DNA of 64,000 nucleotides from Shinella zoogloeoides. GTDB taxonomy: Bacteria; Pseudomonadota; Alphaproteobacteria; Rhizobiales; Rhizobiaceae. The stretch covers positions 3,489,001-3,553,000 of the forward strand of contig NZ_CP086610.1 in the NCBI RefSeq assembly GCF_020883495.1, read 5' to 3'. The notes under the pieces are model-generated. The model did not search any database. It was not told where the DNA came from and saw nothing but the letters and a program-made list of their open reading frames with translations. This document shows, piece by piece, positions 50,680-59,381 of this stretch (position 1 is the stretch's first letter; the number at the start of each line of letters is the position of its first letter). A program made the translations under genes and the position numbers.

Positions 50680-51654
50680 ATGAGCGTGGAGACGACGACG
50701 GAGAGCGCACCGGCGCCGCGCAAGGGCACGAATATCCTGCTCGGCCTGACGCTGCTGGGCCTCCTTCTGGCGCTGTGGCTGGCTCTCGGCCTGTCGACGG
50801 CCGCCTTCTGGACGCCGAACAACATTTCCAACCTGCTGCGTCAGGGGGCGATGACGGCGATCCTCGCGGTCGGCCAGACCTTCGTGATCATCACGGCGGG
50901 CATCGACCTTTCCGTCGGGGCCATCGTCGGCTTCACCAGCGTCATCATCGCCTGGCTGCTTCAGGCGGGCGTGCCGCTCTGGGCCTCGATCCTGCTGACG
51001 CTGCTGATCGGCGTCGCCATCGGCGCGTTCCATGGCTTCGGCATCGTGCGCATGGGCCTGCCGCCCTTCATCATCACGCTGGCGACGCTCACCTCGCTGC
51101 GCGGCATCGGCCTCTTGATCACCAACGGCTCGACCATCTCGATCAGCCACGAAGGCTTCACCAATTTCTCCCGGGCCGACTTCCTCGGCGTGCCGAGCCT
51201 CTTCTGGATGGTCATTCTGGTGGCGATCCCCGCTTTCGTCTTCCTGCATCTCTCCCGCTTCGGCCGCTATCTCTTCGCCGTCGGCTCGAATGGCGAGGCG
51301 GCGCGCCTTTCCGGCGTCAATGTCAACCGCACCATCTACCTCGCCTATATCCTGTCGGCCACCTGCGCCGCGCTCGTCGGCGTGCTGCTGGCGTCCCGCA
51401 TCGGCATCGGCAACGCCACGCAGGCGGAAGGCTGGGAGCTTCAGGCCATCGCCTCCTCGGTCATCGGCGGCACCAGCCTTTTCGGCGCGGTCGGTTCGGT
51501 GCATGGCCCGCTGCTCGGCGCTTTCATTCTCGCGACCATCAACAACGGTGCGAACCTGCTCAACGTCAATTCGTTCTGGCAGCGCATCATCACCGGCCTG
51601 CTGATCATCGTTATCGTCTATTTCGACCAGCTCCGCCGTCGCGGAACCCGCTGA
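50680..51654 (+). CDS. Sugar ABC transporter permease
   Basis: The 324-residue inner-membrane protein has about 8-10 hydrophobic segments and belongs to the BPD_transp_2 (RbsC-like) family. AILAVGQTFVIITAGIDLSVGAIVGFTSV is the family motif, and AVGSNGEAARLSGVNVN is the typical ATPase-contact loop. It forms a homodimeric channel with RbsA-type ATPase. It starts 29 bases after the ATPase gene and its stop is one base before the zinc alcohol dehydrogenase start. Confidence 0.94.
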   Translation: MSVETTTESAPAPRKGTNILLGLTLLGLLLALWLALGLSTAAFWTPNNISNLLRQGAMTAILAVGQTFVIITAGIDLSVGAIVGFTSVIIAWLLQAGVPLWASILLTLLIGVAIGAFHGFGIVRMGLPPFIITLATLTSLRGIGLLITNGSTISISHEGFTNFSRADFLGVPSLFWMVILVAIPAFVFLHLSRFGRYLFAVGSNGEAARLSGVNVNRTIYLAYILSATCAALVGVLLASRIGIGNATQAEGWELQAIASSVIGGTSLFGAVGSVHGPLLGAFILATINNGANLLNVNSFWQRIITGLLIIVIVYFDQLRRRGTR

Positions 51655-51655
51655 G

Positions 51656-52672
51656 ATGAGGGCCGTCGTCTGCATCGAACCCGGCCGCCTCGAGGCGGTC
51701 GAGCGTCCGGCACCGGAAGCGCCGCCGGAGGGCTGGGTGCGCCTTGCCGTCAGCCATGTCGGCATCTGCGGCACGGACTATCATATCTTCGAGGGCAAGC
51801 ACCCGTTCCTCGAATATCCCCGCATCATGGGCCATGAGGTTTCCGCCACGGTGCTCGATCCGGGCACGAGCGGCTTTCCCGCCGGCGCACCTGTCGTGGT
51901 GAACCCCTATATTTCCTGCGGCGCCTGCATCGCTTGCCGCAAGGGCAAGCCGAACTGCTGCACGGCCATCCGCGTGCTCGGCGTCCACACGGACGGGGCC
52001 TTCTGCGAGGAAATCCTGCTTCCGGCCGAAAACCTCTACCCCGCCGACGGCCTTTCGCTGGAAGCGGCCGCGACGGTGGAGTTCCTTGCCATCGGTGCCC
52101 ATGCCGTGCGCCGCTCGCTCGCCCCGGCCGGTTCGCGCGCCCTCGTCATCGGCGCCGGCCCCATCGGTCTCGGCACGGCGCTCTTCTCCCGCATTGCCGG
52201 TCATGACGTCACGCTGATGGACACATCCGGCGAACGGCTCGCCATGGCGGCGGAACGTTTCGGCTTCGAAAGCGGCCTTCTCGCCGGCCCGTCCTCGGTG
52301 GAGGAGGTTGCCAGGGCCACCAACGGCGATGGCTTCGATGTCGTCTTCGATGCGACGGGCTACGGCAAGTCCATGGAAGCGGCCTTTTCCTATGTCGCCC
52401 ATGGCGGCGCGCTGGTGCTGGTGAGCGTGGTGAAGGACGAGATCCGCTTCTCCGACCCGGAATTTCACAAGCGCGAAATGATGCTGATCGGCAGCCGTAA
52501 CGCCACCCGCGTCGACTTCGAACATGTGATGGCAAGCATCCGCGCCGGCCATGTGCCGGTGGAGGCGCTGGTGACCCATCGCACGACGCTCGACCGGGTG
52601 CCCATTGACCTTGCCCGCTGGGCGACGGAAAAATCCGGTCTTATCAAGGCCATCGTGCGCGTTGGCGCATAA
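51656..52672 (+). CDS. Zinc-dependent alcohol dehydrogenase family protein
   Basis: The 338-residue MDR-superfamily enzyme has catalytic zinc residues in GICGTDYHIFEG (Cys) and IMGHE (His-Glu), and the structural zinc cysteines in NPYISCGACIACRKGKPNCC. The Rossmann motif is LVIGAGPIGLGTALF. It resembles sugar-acid or polyol dehydrogenases such as those for L-galactonate or L-gulonate. In this cluster it may oxidise a sugar acid intermediate; the exact step is unknown. It is translationally coupled to the permease gene (1 base apart). Confidence 0.85.
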   Translation: MRAVVCIEPGRLEAVERPAPEAPPEGWVRLAVSHVGICGTDYHIFEGKHPFLEYPRIMGHEVSATVLDPGTSGFPAGAPVVVNPYISCGACIACRKGKPNCCTAIRVLGVHTDGAFCEEILLPAENLYPADGLSLEAAATVEFLAIGAHAVRRSLAPAGSRALVIGAGPIGLGTALFSRIAGHDVTLMDTSGERLAMAAERFGFESGLLAGPSSVEEVARATNGDGFDVVFDATGYGKSMEAAFSYVAHGGALVLVSVVKDEIRFSDPEFHKREMMLIGSRNATRVDFEHVMASIRAGHVPVEALVTHRTTLDRVPIDLARWATEKSGLIKAIVRVGA

Positions 52673-52687
52673 GGGAAGGACATCTCC

Positions 52688-53419
52688 ATGAGCAATCTTC
52701 AGGGCAAGACCGTGCTGGTGACGGCAGCGGGGCAGGGCATCGGACGCGCCTCGGCGCTGGCCTTCCAGAAAGCCGGCGCGACGGTGATCGCCACCGACGT
52801 CAATCCCGCGACGCTGGCGAGCCTTGCGGATGAGAGCGGCATCGCTACGCGCATCCTCAACGTGCTCGACGATGCGGCCGTTTCCGCCGTCGTCGCCGAT
52901 ATCGGCCGCATCGACGTGCTCTTCAACTGCGCCGGCGTCGTCCATGGCGGCACCATCCTGGAAATGAAGGAGGACGACCTCGCCTTCGCCTGGAACCTCA
53001 ACGTGCTCGCTATGGTGCGCACCATCCGCGCCGTGCTGCCGGGCATGCTGGAGCGCGGCGACGGGTCCATCGTCAACATGGCCTCGGTCGCCTCCAGCGT
53101 GAAGGGCGTGCCGAACCGCTTCGCCTATACCGTCACCAAGGCCGCCGTCATCGGCCTCACCAAATCGGTCGCCGCCGACTATGTGGCCAAGGGCATCCGC
53201 TGCAACGCCATCTGCCCCGGCACCGTGGAAAGCCCCTCGCTGCAGGACCGCATGCGCGCTGGCGGCGATTACGATGCGGCCCGCGCCGCCTTCATCGCCC
53301 GCCAACCGATGGGCCGCATCGGTACGCCGGAAGAGGTGGCCGATCTTGCGGTGCACCTTGCCGGCGCCACCTATACGACGGGTCAGGCCTATGTCATCGA
53401 CGGCGGCTGGACGGGCTGA
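52688..53419 (+). CDS. SDR family oxidoreductase, probable 2-keto-3-deoxy-L-fuconate dehydrogenase-like
   Basis: The 243-residue classical short-chain dehydrogenase has the cofactor motif TAAGQGIGRASA and the ADP-binding aspartate in VIATDVNP, pointing to NAD. NCAGVVHGG, the catalytic serine region SIVNMASVAS and the YTVTK motif (Tyr, Lys) are all present. Overall it resembles the DHRS6/2-keto-3-deoxy-L-fuconate dehydrogenase branch, which oxidises C4 before cleavage. It starts 16 bases after the zinc dehydrogenase gene and closes the operon. Confidence 0.82.
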   Translation: MSNLQGKTVLVTAAGQGIGRASALAFQKAGATVIATDVNPATLASLADESGIATRILNVLDDAAVSAVVADIGRIDVLFNCAGVVHGGTILEMKEDDLAFAWNLNVLAMVRTIRAVLPGMLERGDGSIVNMASVASSVKGVPNRFAYTVTKAAVIGLTKSVAADYVAKGIRCNAICPGTVESPSLQDRMRAGGDYDAARAAFIARQPMGRIGTPEEVADLAVHLAGATYTTGQAYVIDGGWTG

Positions 53420-53433
53420 ATCCCGTTCATGCT

Positions 53434-53448
53434 CGCGAAAGGTTCGCG
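53434..53448 (+). terminator. Weak hairpin after the SDR gene
   Basis: The arms CGCGAA / TTCGCG with an AGG loop lie 15 bases after the SDR stop. There is no T tract, so if it ends transcription it does so only weakly. Confidence 0.3.
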
Positions 53449-53483
53449 GGCGTAGGATGCTTTCCGTGGAATGTTGCCACGCA

Positions 53484-53507
53484 GCGAAAACATGTTAGTG
53501 TTTTCGC
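53484..53507. promoter_or_regulatory. Perfect inverted repeat upstream of phaZ
   Basis: Nine-base arms GCGAAAACA / TGTTTTCGC enclose a 6-base spacer, about 70 bases before the phaZ start. It may be a terminator of the sugar operon (T's are part of the arm) or an operator for phaZ. The sequence does not settle which. Confidence 0.45.
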
Positions 53508-53574
53508 AACTGCGCAAACCGGGTGACGATGGTGCGGGGTTCCGACCCGCATCCAGAATGGGGTAACGCGTCCG

Positions 53575-54861
53575 ATGTATTATCAGCTCTACGAACTCAA
53601 CCATGCGATGATGGCGCCCTGGCGGGCTGCCGCGGACCAGATGCGCCTTGCCTTCCGCAATCCGCTCAACCCGCTTTCGCACACCTATTTCGGCCGCTCC
53701 ATGGCGGCGGGCTTCGAGGTTCTGGAGCGAACCACCCGGCGTTACGGCAAGCCGGAATTCGGCCTGCCCACCACCGTCATCGACGGTCAGGACGTCTCGG
53801 TTCACGAGAAGATCGTCTGGCAGCGTCCCTTCTGCAATCTCATTCATTTCGAGCGCTGTCTGCCGGCCGGCCACCGCAAGGATCCGAAGATCCTGATCGT
53901 CGCGCCCATGTCCGGCCACTATGCGACGCTGCTGCGCGGCACGGTCGAGGCCCTGCTGCCCCATGCCGAGGTGCACATCACCGACTGGGTGGATGCGCGC
54001 ATGGTGCCGCTGTCCGAGGGACGCTTCGATCTCGACGACTATATCGATTACGTCATCCAGATGCTTCATGCGCTGGGGCCGGATACCCATGTCATCGCCG
54101 TCTGCCAGCCGGCCGTGCCGGTTCTGGCCGCCGTTTCGGTCATGGAAGCCGAGAACGACCCGCTGTCGCCCTCCTCCATGACGCTGATGGGCGGGCCGAT
54201 CGATACACGCATCAATCCGACGGCGGTCAACAAGCTCGCCAAGGAAAAGCCGATCGAGTGGTTCCGCGACAATGTCATCATGCCGGTGCCGTGGCCGCAG
54301 CCGGGCGTGATGCGCGAGGTCTATCCGGGCTTCCTGCAGCTTTCCGGCTTCATGTCGATGAACCTCGACCGCCATGTCATCGCCCACAAGGAGTTCTTCG
54401 CCCATCTGGTGAAGAACGACGGGGACGCGGCGGAAAAGCACCGCGACTTCTACGACGAATATCTCGCCGTCATGGACCTGACCGCCGAATTCTACCTCCA
54501 GACGGTCGAGACGGTCTTCATGAAGCACGCCCTTCCGAAGGGCGAGATGATGCACCGCACGCGCCCCGTCGACACGACGGCGATCCGCAAGGTGGCGCTG
54601 CTGACCGTCGAGGGCGAGAACGACGATATCTCCGGCGTCGGCCAGACCGAGGCGGCGCAGACCATCTGCACCAACATCCCGGACGACATGCGCATGCACT
54701 ATGTCCAGCCGGATGTCGGCCATTACGGCGTCTTCAACGGCTCGCGCTTCCGCAAGGAGATCGCGCCGCGCATTCTTTCCTTCATGGCCGCCCATGGCAA
54801 AGCCGACAAGGCGAAGCCGATGCCGCGTGTCATCAAGGGCGGCAAGGCCGGCGGCGTCTGA
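53575..54861 (+). CDS. phaZ: Intracellular polyhydroxyalkanoate depolymerase
   Basis: PhaZ breaks stored poly-3-hydroxybutyrate granules into hydroxybutyrate. The 428-residue alpha/beta hydrolase begins MYYQLYELNHAMMAPWRAAAD and has the catalytic cysteine C177 in VIAVCQPAVPVLAAV, the cysteine-type nucleophile typical of intracellular short-chain depolymerases. The later VEGENDDISGVGQT (catalytic Asp) and DVGHYGVFNGSRF (His) complete the triad. No signal peptide. It has its own upstream gap and is probably monocistronic. PHB storage is common in rhizobia. Confidence 0.93.
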   Translation: MYYQLYELNHAMMAPWRAAADQMRLAFRNPLNPLSHTYFGRSMAAGFEVLERTTRRYGKPEFGLPTTVIDGQDVSVHEKIVWQRPFCNLIHFERCLPAGHRKDPKILIVAPMSGHYATLLRGTVEALLPHAEVHITDWVDARMVPLSEGRFDLDDYIDYVIQMLHALGPDTHVIAVCQPAVPVLAAVSVMEAENDPLSPSSMTLMGGPIDTRINPTAVNKLAKEKPIEWFRDNVIMPVPWPQPGVMREVYPGFLQLSGFMSMNLDRHVIAHKEFFAHLVKNDGDAAEKHRDFYDEYLAVMDLTAEFYLQTVETVFMKHALPKGEMMHRTRPVDTTAIRKVALLTVEGENDDISGVGQTEAAQTICTNIPDDMRMHYVQPDVGHYGVFNGSRFRKEIAPRILSFMAAHGKADKAKPMPRVIKGGKAGGV

Positions 54862-54989
54862 TTTTTGAGGCTCGTTTCAGGCACTTGTCCGATTCCATCA
54901 GGCATCGCCTTGAACGCCATGGGCACGCTGCCCACATCGGATTCACCGGAAACCGGGGTGGTTTCCGCCGATCGTGAGGAAGATTGCAC

Positions 54990-55424
54990 ATGAACCAGTC
55001 AGCACTGATCCGTCCGGACTGGACGCCTGCGACCATCGCCCTGATGGTGCTCGGCTTCGTGGTGTTCTGGCCGCTCGGCCTTGCCATGCTAGCCTACATC
55101 ATCTTCGGCGACCGCCTGAGAACCTTCAAGAAAGACGCCAACGACAGCGTGGACGGCATGTTCGCCTCCTGCCGCGGCAAGTTCCGCGGCGGCCGTGGCC
55201 ATGGCTTCCGCAGCGCCACCGGCAATGTCGCCTTCGACGACTGGCGTGACGCCGAGCTTGCCCGCCTCGACGAGGAGCGCCGAAAGCTCGACGAAATGCG
55301 CGAGGAATTCGACGCCTACAGCCGGGAACTGCGCCGCGCCAAGGACCAGGAGGAGTTCGACCGCTTCATGCGCGAACGCCGCGCCAAGGGCCAGAGCGAC
55401 GTCCCGGGTTTCCCCGCGAACTGA
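54990..55424 (+). CDS. DUF2852 family membrane protein
   Basis: The 144-residue protein has one long hydrophobic stretch at residues about 15-40 (TIALMVLGFVVFWPLGLAMLAYIIFGDR), then a glycine/arginine-rich linker with SCRGKFRGGRGHGF, and a charged coiled-coil-like segment (about 85-130, ELARLDEERRKLDEMREEF). The ending FMRERRAKGQSDVPGFPAN is typical of DUF2852 in rhizobia. Function is unknown. The ATG at 54990 follows GAGGA; a TTG two codons upstream is less likely. It is followed by a good terminator. Confidence 0.82.
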   Translation: MNQSALIRPDWTPATIALMVLGFVVFWPLGLAMLAYIIFGDRLRTFKKDANDSVDGMFASCRGKFRGGRGHGFRSATGNVAFDDWRDAELARLDEERRKLDEMREEFDAYSRELRRAKDQEEFDRFMRERRAKGQSDVPGFPAN

Positions 55425-55450
55425 ACGGCCTGAACGGATGAACGAAGCGA

Positions 55451-55474
55451 CCGGCGCCCTCAGCGCCGGTTTTT
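55451..55474 (+). terminator. Terminator of the DUF2852 gene
   Basis: The arms CCGGCGC / GCGCCGG with a 5-base loop are followed by TTTTT, 26 bases after the stop. Confidence 0.75.
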
Positions 55475-55507
55475 CGTCGAGGCGTTTCAGCAAGCGCCGA
55501 ATCGGCT

Positions 55508-56281
55508 ATGAAAGGCAGCATGTTTTCCCTGGCTCGCAAGCCCCGCAAGGCCCTGAAGACCCCGCCTCCGCCGGAACGGCGCGAGATCGACGTCAATGGC
55601 AAGGCCGTGCCGCTGACCATAAAGCGCGATCTGCGCGCCACGCGCCTGACGTTACGTATCGAGCCCGGCGGCCGGGCGCTACGCATGACGGTGCCGAACG
55701 GCATCGCCGAGCGCGACATCCGCGATTTCCTCACCCGTCATCAGGGCTGGCTGATGACGAAGCTCGCCAAATTCCGCTCGACCAACGAACTGGAGGATGG
55801 CGGCTATGTCATGATCCGCGGTGTCGCGCATCGCATCGAGGCGACGGGCAGGCTGCGCGGCCTGACCGAGGCCGTCATCGTCGATGACGAAGCCGTGCTG
55901 CGTGTCGGCGGCATGGAGGAGAGCATTCCCCGCCGCATCAGCGATTTCCTGAAGAAGGAGGCGCGGCTGGAACTGGACCGCCTCGTTGCCGTCCATGCGG
56001 GCCGCATCGGCAAGCGTGTGAAGTCCCTGACCCTGCGCGATACGCGTAGCCGCTGGGGCTCCTGTTCGGCGGATGGCGCTCTGAGTTTCTCCTGGCGCAT
56101 CGCCATGGCCCCGCCCCATGTCATCGATTATCTCGCCGCCCATGAGGTGGCGCATCTCGCCGAAATGAACCACAGCCCCGCCTTCTGGTCGCTCTGCGCG
56201 CAGCTCTGCCCGACGACGGAGGAGGCCAAGCGCTGGCTCAAGCGCAACGGCAGCCTGCTGCACGCCGTCGATTTCGGCTAG
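55508..56281 (+). CDS. YgjP-like metallopeptidase domain protein (DUF45/WLM family)
   Basis: The 257-residue protein ends in a zincin domain with HEVAH at residues 212-216 and LAEMNHSPAFW supplying the third ligand (His). The earlier TLRDTRSRWGSCSADGALSFSWRIAMAP is the YgjP/DUF45 signature. No signal peptide or membrane segment is visible. Family members are predicted zinc peptidases; in E. coli YgjP is little studied. Its stop lies four bases from the convergent Pmp3-like stop. Confidence 0.86.
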   Translation: MKGSMFSLARKPRKALKTPPPPERREIDVNGKAVPLTIKRDLRATRLTLRIEPGGRALRMTVPNGIAERDIRDFLTRHQGWLMTKLAKFRSTNELEDGGYVMIRGVAHRIEATGRLRGLTEAVIVDDEAVLRVGGMEESIPRRISDFLKKEARLELDRLVAVHAGRIGKRVKSLTLRDTRSRWGSCSADGALSFSWRIAMAPPHVIDYLAAHEVAHLAEMNHSPAFWSLCAQLCPTTEEAKRWLKRNGSLLHAVDFG

Positions 56282-56284
56282 ATT

Positions 56285-56479
56285 TCACCGCCGATCGGCC
56301 AGCGCCTCGCGGATTTTCCTGTCCGTATTGTACTGTCCCAGCGCATAGACCGCCCAGATGGCGGCCGGCAGCCAGCCGATCAGCGTGACCTGCAGGATGA
56401 GGCAGATGATGCCGGCAATCGGGCGTCCGATGGTGAAGAACACCAGAAAGGGCAGGAGGATGGCGATGATGAGCCGCAT
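56285..56479 (-). CDS. YqaE/Pmp3 family small membrane protein
   Basis: The 64-residue product is nearly all membrane: one segment at residues about 2-20 (LIIAILLPFLVFFTIGRPI) and another at 22-45 (IICLILQVTLIGWLPAAIWAVYAL), then a polar end (NTDRKIREALADRR). LLPFL, a small-residue turn and GWLPAAIWAVYAL are the Pmp3/YqaE pattern. Yeast Pmp3 influences membrane potential and salt tolerance; bacterial roles are largely unknown. The ATG at 56479 has GGAG six bases upstream. Confidence 0.85.
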   Translation of the reverse strand: MRLIIAILLPFLVFFTIGRPIAGIICLILQVTLIGWLPAAIWAVYALGQYNTDRKIREALADRR

Positions 56480-56609
56480 GGTCGTCTCCGGTCTTGATCT
56501 GCCCTCCATATGGGCGCTGTGCCGGCCCATGCAAGGGTGTCGGTTCCGGCCCTCTTGCCGCCGTCTTTCGGCTCGACTCTTCCGGTGATTCGTGCGACTC
56601 CCATGCCCC

Positions 56610-57284
56610 ATGACACTCGACATCAAAATCTGCGGACTGAGGACCGAAGAGGCCGTCGACAGGGCGGTTGCGCTCGGCGCGAGCCATATCGGCTTCATCT
56701 TCTTTCCCAAAAGCCCGCGCAATATCGAGCCTTCCGATGCCGGCCGTCTGGCGGAGCGGGCGCGCGGCCGCGCGAAGATCGTCGCGGTGACGGTGAATGC
56801 CGACAGCGACACGCTCGACGAGATCGTCGACCAGCTTTCGCCCGATATGCTCCAGCTTCACGGCAGCGAAAGCCCGGAGCGGGTCCTGACCGTCAAGGCC
56901 GTCTATGGCCTGCCGGTCATCAAGGCCTTTTCCGTGCGCGAGGCGGACGACCTGAAGAAGATAGACCCCTATATCGGCATTGCCGACCGGTTCCTCTTCG
57001 ATGCCAAGCCACCGGCCGGCTCCGAGCTTCCGGGCGGCAACGGTGTCTCCTTCGACTGGAACCTCATGCATCTGCTTGACGACGGCGTCGATTACATGCT
57101 TTCGGGTGGGCTGAACAAGGATAACCTCGCCGAGGCCATCCGGATGACCGGCGCGCCGGGCATCGACGCAAGTTCGGGCGTCGAGAGCGCACCGGGCGTC
57201 AAGGACCTCGGCTTGATGGAAGCGTTTTTTGAGGCGGCACGAAAGGCGGAACGCGAGACCGCCGCCGCAGGGAGAGGCAAGTGA
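56610..57284 (+). CDS. trpF: Phosphoribosylanthranilate isomerase
   Basis: TrpF performs the Amadori rearrangement in tryptophan synthesis. The 224-residue barrel protein begins [18 protein letters not shown] with the catalytic cysteine in KICGL, has [15 protein letters not shown] and [10 protein letters not shown], and ends in the phosphate site around [15 protein letters not shown] and [15 protein letters not shown] with the catalytic aspartate. The stop overlaps the GTG start of trpB. It opens trpF-trpB-trpA-accD-folC. Confidence 0.95.
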   Translation: MTLDIKICGLRTEEAVDRAVALGASHIGFIFFPKSPRNIEPSDAGRLAERARGRAKIVAVTVNADSDTLDEIVDQLSPDMLQLHGSESPERVLTVKAVYGLPVIKAFSVREADDLKKIDPYIGIADRFLFDAKPPAGSELPGGNGVSFDWNLMHLLDDGVDYMLSGGLNKDNLAEAIRMTGAPGIDASSGVESAPGVKDLGLMEAFFEAARKAERETAAAGRGK

Positions 57285-58501
57285 ACCAGTCACCCAACCT
57301 GAATTCGTACCGCGCCGGTCCCGACGAGGACGGCCGTTTCGGCATTTTCGGCGGCCGTTTCGTCGCCGAAACCCTGATGCCGCTGATCCTCGATCTTCAG
57401 GAAGAGTGGAACAAGGCCAAGACCGATCCCGCTTTCCAGGCGGAACTGAAGGACCTCGGCGCCCATTATATCGGCCGCCCGAGCCCGCTCTATTATGCCG
57501 AGCGCCTGACGCAGCATCTCGGCGGCGCGAAGATCTACTTCAAGCGCGAGGAGCTGAACCACACCGGCTCGCACAAGATCAACAATTGCATCGGCCAGAT
57601 CCTGCTTGCCAAGCGCATGGGCAAGACGCGCATCATCGCGGAAACCGGCGCCGGCCAGCATGGCGTGGCCTCGGCGACGGTCGCCGCCCGCTTCGGCTTC
57701 CCATGCGTCGTCTATATGGGCGCGACGGACGTGGAGCGTCAGGCCCCGAACGTCTTCCGCATGAAGCTGCTCGGCGCGGAAGTCCGCCCCGTCACGGCCG
57801 GCAGCGGCACGCTGAAGGACGCGATGAACGAGGCGCTGCGTGACTGGGTCACCAATGTCGACGATACCTATTACCTGATTGGCACCGCCGCCGGCCCGCA
57901 TCCCTATCCGGAGCTGGTGCGCGATTTCCAGGCCGTCATCGGCGCGGAAGCGCGCGAGCAGATGCTGGCCGCCGAAGGCCGCCTGCCGGACATGGTCGTT
58001 GCCGCCGTCGGCGGTGGCTCCAACGCCATCGGCATCTTCCATCCCTTCCTCGACGACAAGAACGTCCAGATCGTTGGCGTCGAAGCCGGCGGCAAGGGCC
58101 TCGAGGGCGATGAGCACTGTGCCTCGCTGACGGCCGGCTCGCCGGGCGTGCTGCACGGCAACCGTACCTATCTGCTTCAGGACGCGGACGGCCAGATCAA
58201 GGAAGGTCACTCGATCTCCGCCGGCCTCGACTATCCCGGCATCGGCCCGGAACATGCCTGGCTGCACCAGATCGGCCGCGCCGAATATGTTCCGATCATG
58301 GATGACGAGGCGCTGGAAGCCTTCCAGCTCCTGACGAAGCTCGAGGGCATCATTCCGGCGCTGGAGCCGAGCCATGCCGTCGCCGAGGTGATCAAGCGCG
58401 CGCCGAAGATGGGCAAGGACCAGATCATCCTGATGAACCTCTCCGGCCGCGGCGACAAGGATATCTTCACCGTCGGCAAGATCCTCGGCATGGAGCTCTA
58501 A
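57281..58501 (+). CDS. trpB: Tryptophan synthase beta chain
   Basis: TrpB joins indole and serine using PLP. The 406-residue product has the PLP lysine K99 in [38 protein letters not shown] (phosphate cradle) and [16 protein letters not shown] follow. It starts at GTG, in a GTGA overlap with the trpF stop, and its stop lies one base before trpA. Confidence 0.98.
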   Translation: MNQSPNLNSYRAGPDEDGRFGIFGGRFVAETLMPLILDLQEEWNKAKTDPAFQAELKDLGAHYIGRPSPLYYAERLTQHLGGAKIYFKREELNHTGSHKINNCIGQILLAKRMGKTRIIAETGAGQHGVASATVAARFGFPCVVYMGATDVERQAPNVFRMKLLGAEVRPVTAGSGTLKDAMNEALRDWVTNVDDTYYLIGTAAGPHPYPELVRDFQAVIGAEAREQMLAAEGRLPDMVVAAVGGGSNAIGIFHPFLDDKNVQIVGVEAGGKGLEGDEHCASLTAGSPGVLHGNRTYLLQDADGQIKEGHSISAGLDYPGIGPEHAWLHQIGRAEYVPIMDDEALEAFQLLTKLEGIIPALEPSHAVAEVIKRAPKMGKDQIILMNLSGRGDKDIFTVGKILGMEL

Positions 58502-58502
58502 G

Positions 58503-59342
58503 ATGACCGCACGCATGGACAAACGCTTCGCGGATCTCGTCGCCGAAGGCCGCCCGGCCCTCGTGACCTATTTCATGGGCGGCGACCCGGACTATGCCAG
58601 TTCGATGGAGATCATGAAGGCGCTGCCGAAGGCCGGCTCCGATGTCATCGAACTCGGCATGCCCTTCTCCGACCCGATGGCCGATGGCCCGGCGATCCAG
58701 GTTGCCGGCCAGCGCGCGCTGAAGGGCGGCCAGACGCTCGCCAAGACGCTGCAGATGGCGCGCGACTTCCGCAAGGAAGACGACGCGACGCCGATCGTGC
58801 TGATGGGCTACTACAATCCGATCTATATCTACGGCGTCGAACGCTTCCTCGACGAGGCGCTTGCGGCCGGCATCGACGGCCTCATCGTCGTCGACCTGCC
58901 GCCGGAAATGGATGACGAGCTGTGCATCCCGGCGCTCGCCCGGAACATCAACTTCATCCGCCTCGCGACCCCGACCACGGACGAGAAGCGTCTTCCGACC
59001 GTCCTGAGAAACACGTCGGGCTTCGTCTACTACGTCTCGATGAACGGCATCACCGGTTCGGCCCTGCCCGATCCCTCGCTCATCGGCGGCGCGGTCGGCC
59101 GCATAAAGGCCCATACGAAACTGCCCGTCTGCGTCGGCTTCGGCGTCAAGACGGCCGAGCATGCCCGCGCCATCGGCGCATCCGCGGACGGTGTCGTCGT
59201 CGGCACCGCCATCGTCAACCAGATCGCCTCCAGCCTCACGGCGGACGGCAAGGCGAGCGCCGCCACCGTCGCCGGTGTCGAGACGCTGGTCAGGAGCCTC
59301 GCATCGGGCGTGCGTGCATCGCGCCTTGCGGCGGCAGAGTAA
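58503..59342 (+). CDS. trpA: Tryptophan synthase alpha chain
   Basis: TrpA splits indole-3-glycerol phosphate and passes indole through the tunnel to TrpB. The 279-residue barrel has the catalytic glutamate in [19 protein letters not shown] and the aspartate in [11 protein letters not shown]; the phosphate site is near [14 protein letters not shown] short palindrome separates it from accD. Confidence 0.97.
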   Translation: MTARMDKRFADLVAEGRPALVTYFMGGDPDYASSMEIMKALPKAGSDVIELGMPFSDPMADGPAIQVAGQRALKGGQTLAKTLQMARDFRKEDDATPIVLMGYYNPIYIYGVERFLDEALAAGIDGLIVVDLPPEMDDELCIPALARNINFIRLATPTTDEKRLPTVLRNTSGFVYYVSMNGITGSALPDPSLIGGAVGRIKAHTKLPVCVGFGVKTAEHARAIGASADGVVVGTAIVNQIASSLTADGKASAATVAGVETLVRSLASGVRASRLAAAE

Positions 59343-59343
59343 A

Positions 59344-59359
59344 GTTCCCACATGGGAAC
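59344..59359. promoter_or_regulatory. Palindrome between trpA and accD
   Basis: GTTCCCA-CA-TGGGAAC is a perfect inverted repeat two bases after the trpA stop and 23 bases before the accD start. It lacks a T tract, so it is not an intrinsic terminator; an operator or RNA hairpin controlling accD is possible. Confidence 0.4.
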
Positions 59360-59381
59360 CGTTGTAACGGGAGTCTAGACC

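Noticed and set aside
46377..51654. Ribose uptake and use operon
   Set aside because: The importer is ribose-like in family, but the mutarotase is FucU-like, there is no ribokinase, and oxidoreductases plus a keto-acid aldolase point to an oxidative deoxy-sugar route.
42212..53419. Recent horizontal island
   Set aside because: The cluster looks accessory by function, but base composition and codon use seem like the neighbours and there are no mobility genes, tRNA or flanking repeats. Formal composition statistics were not possible.
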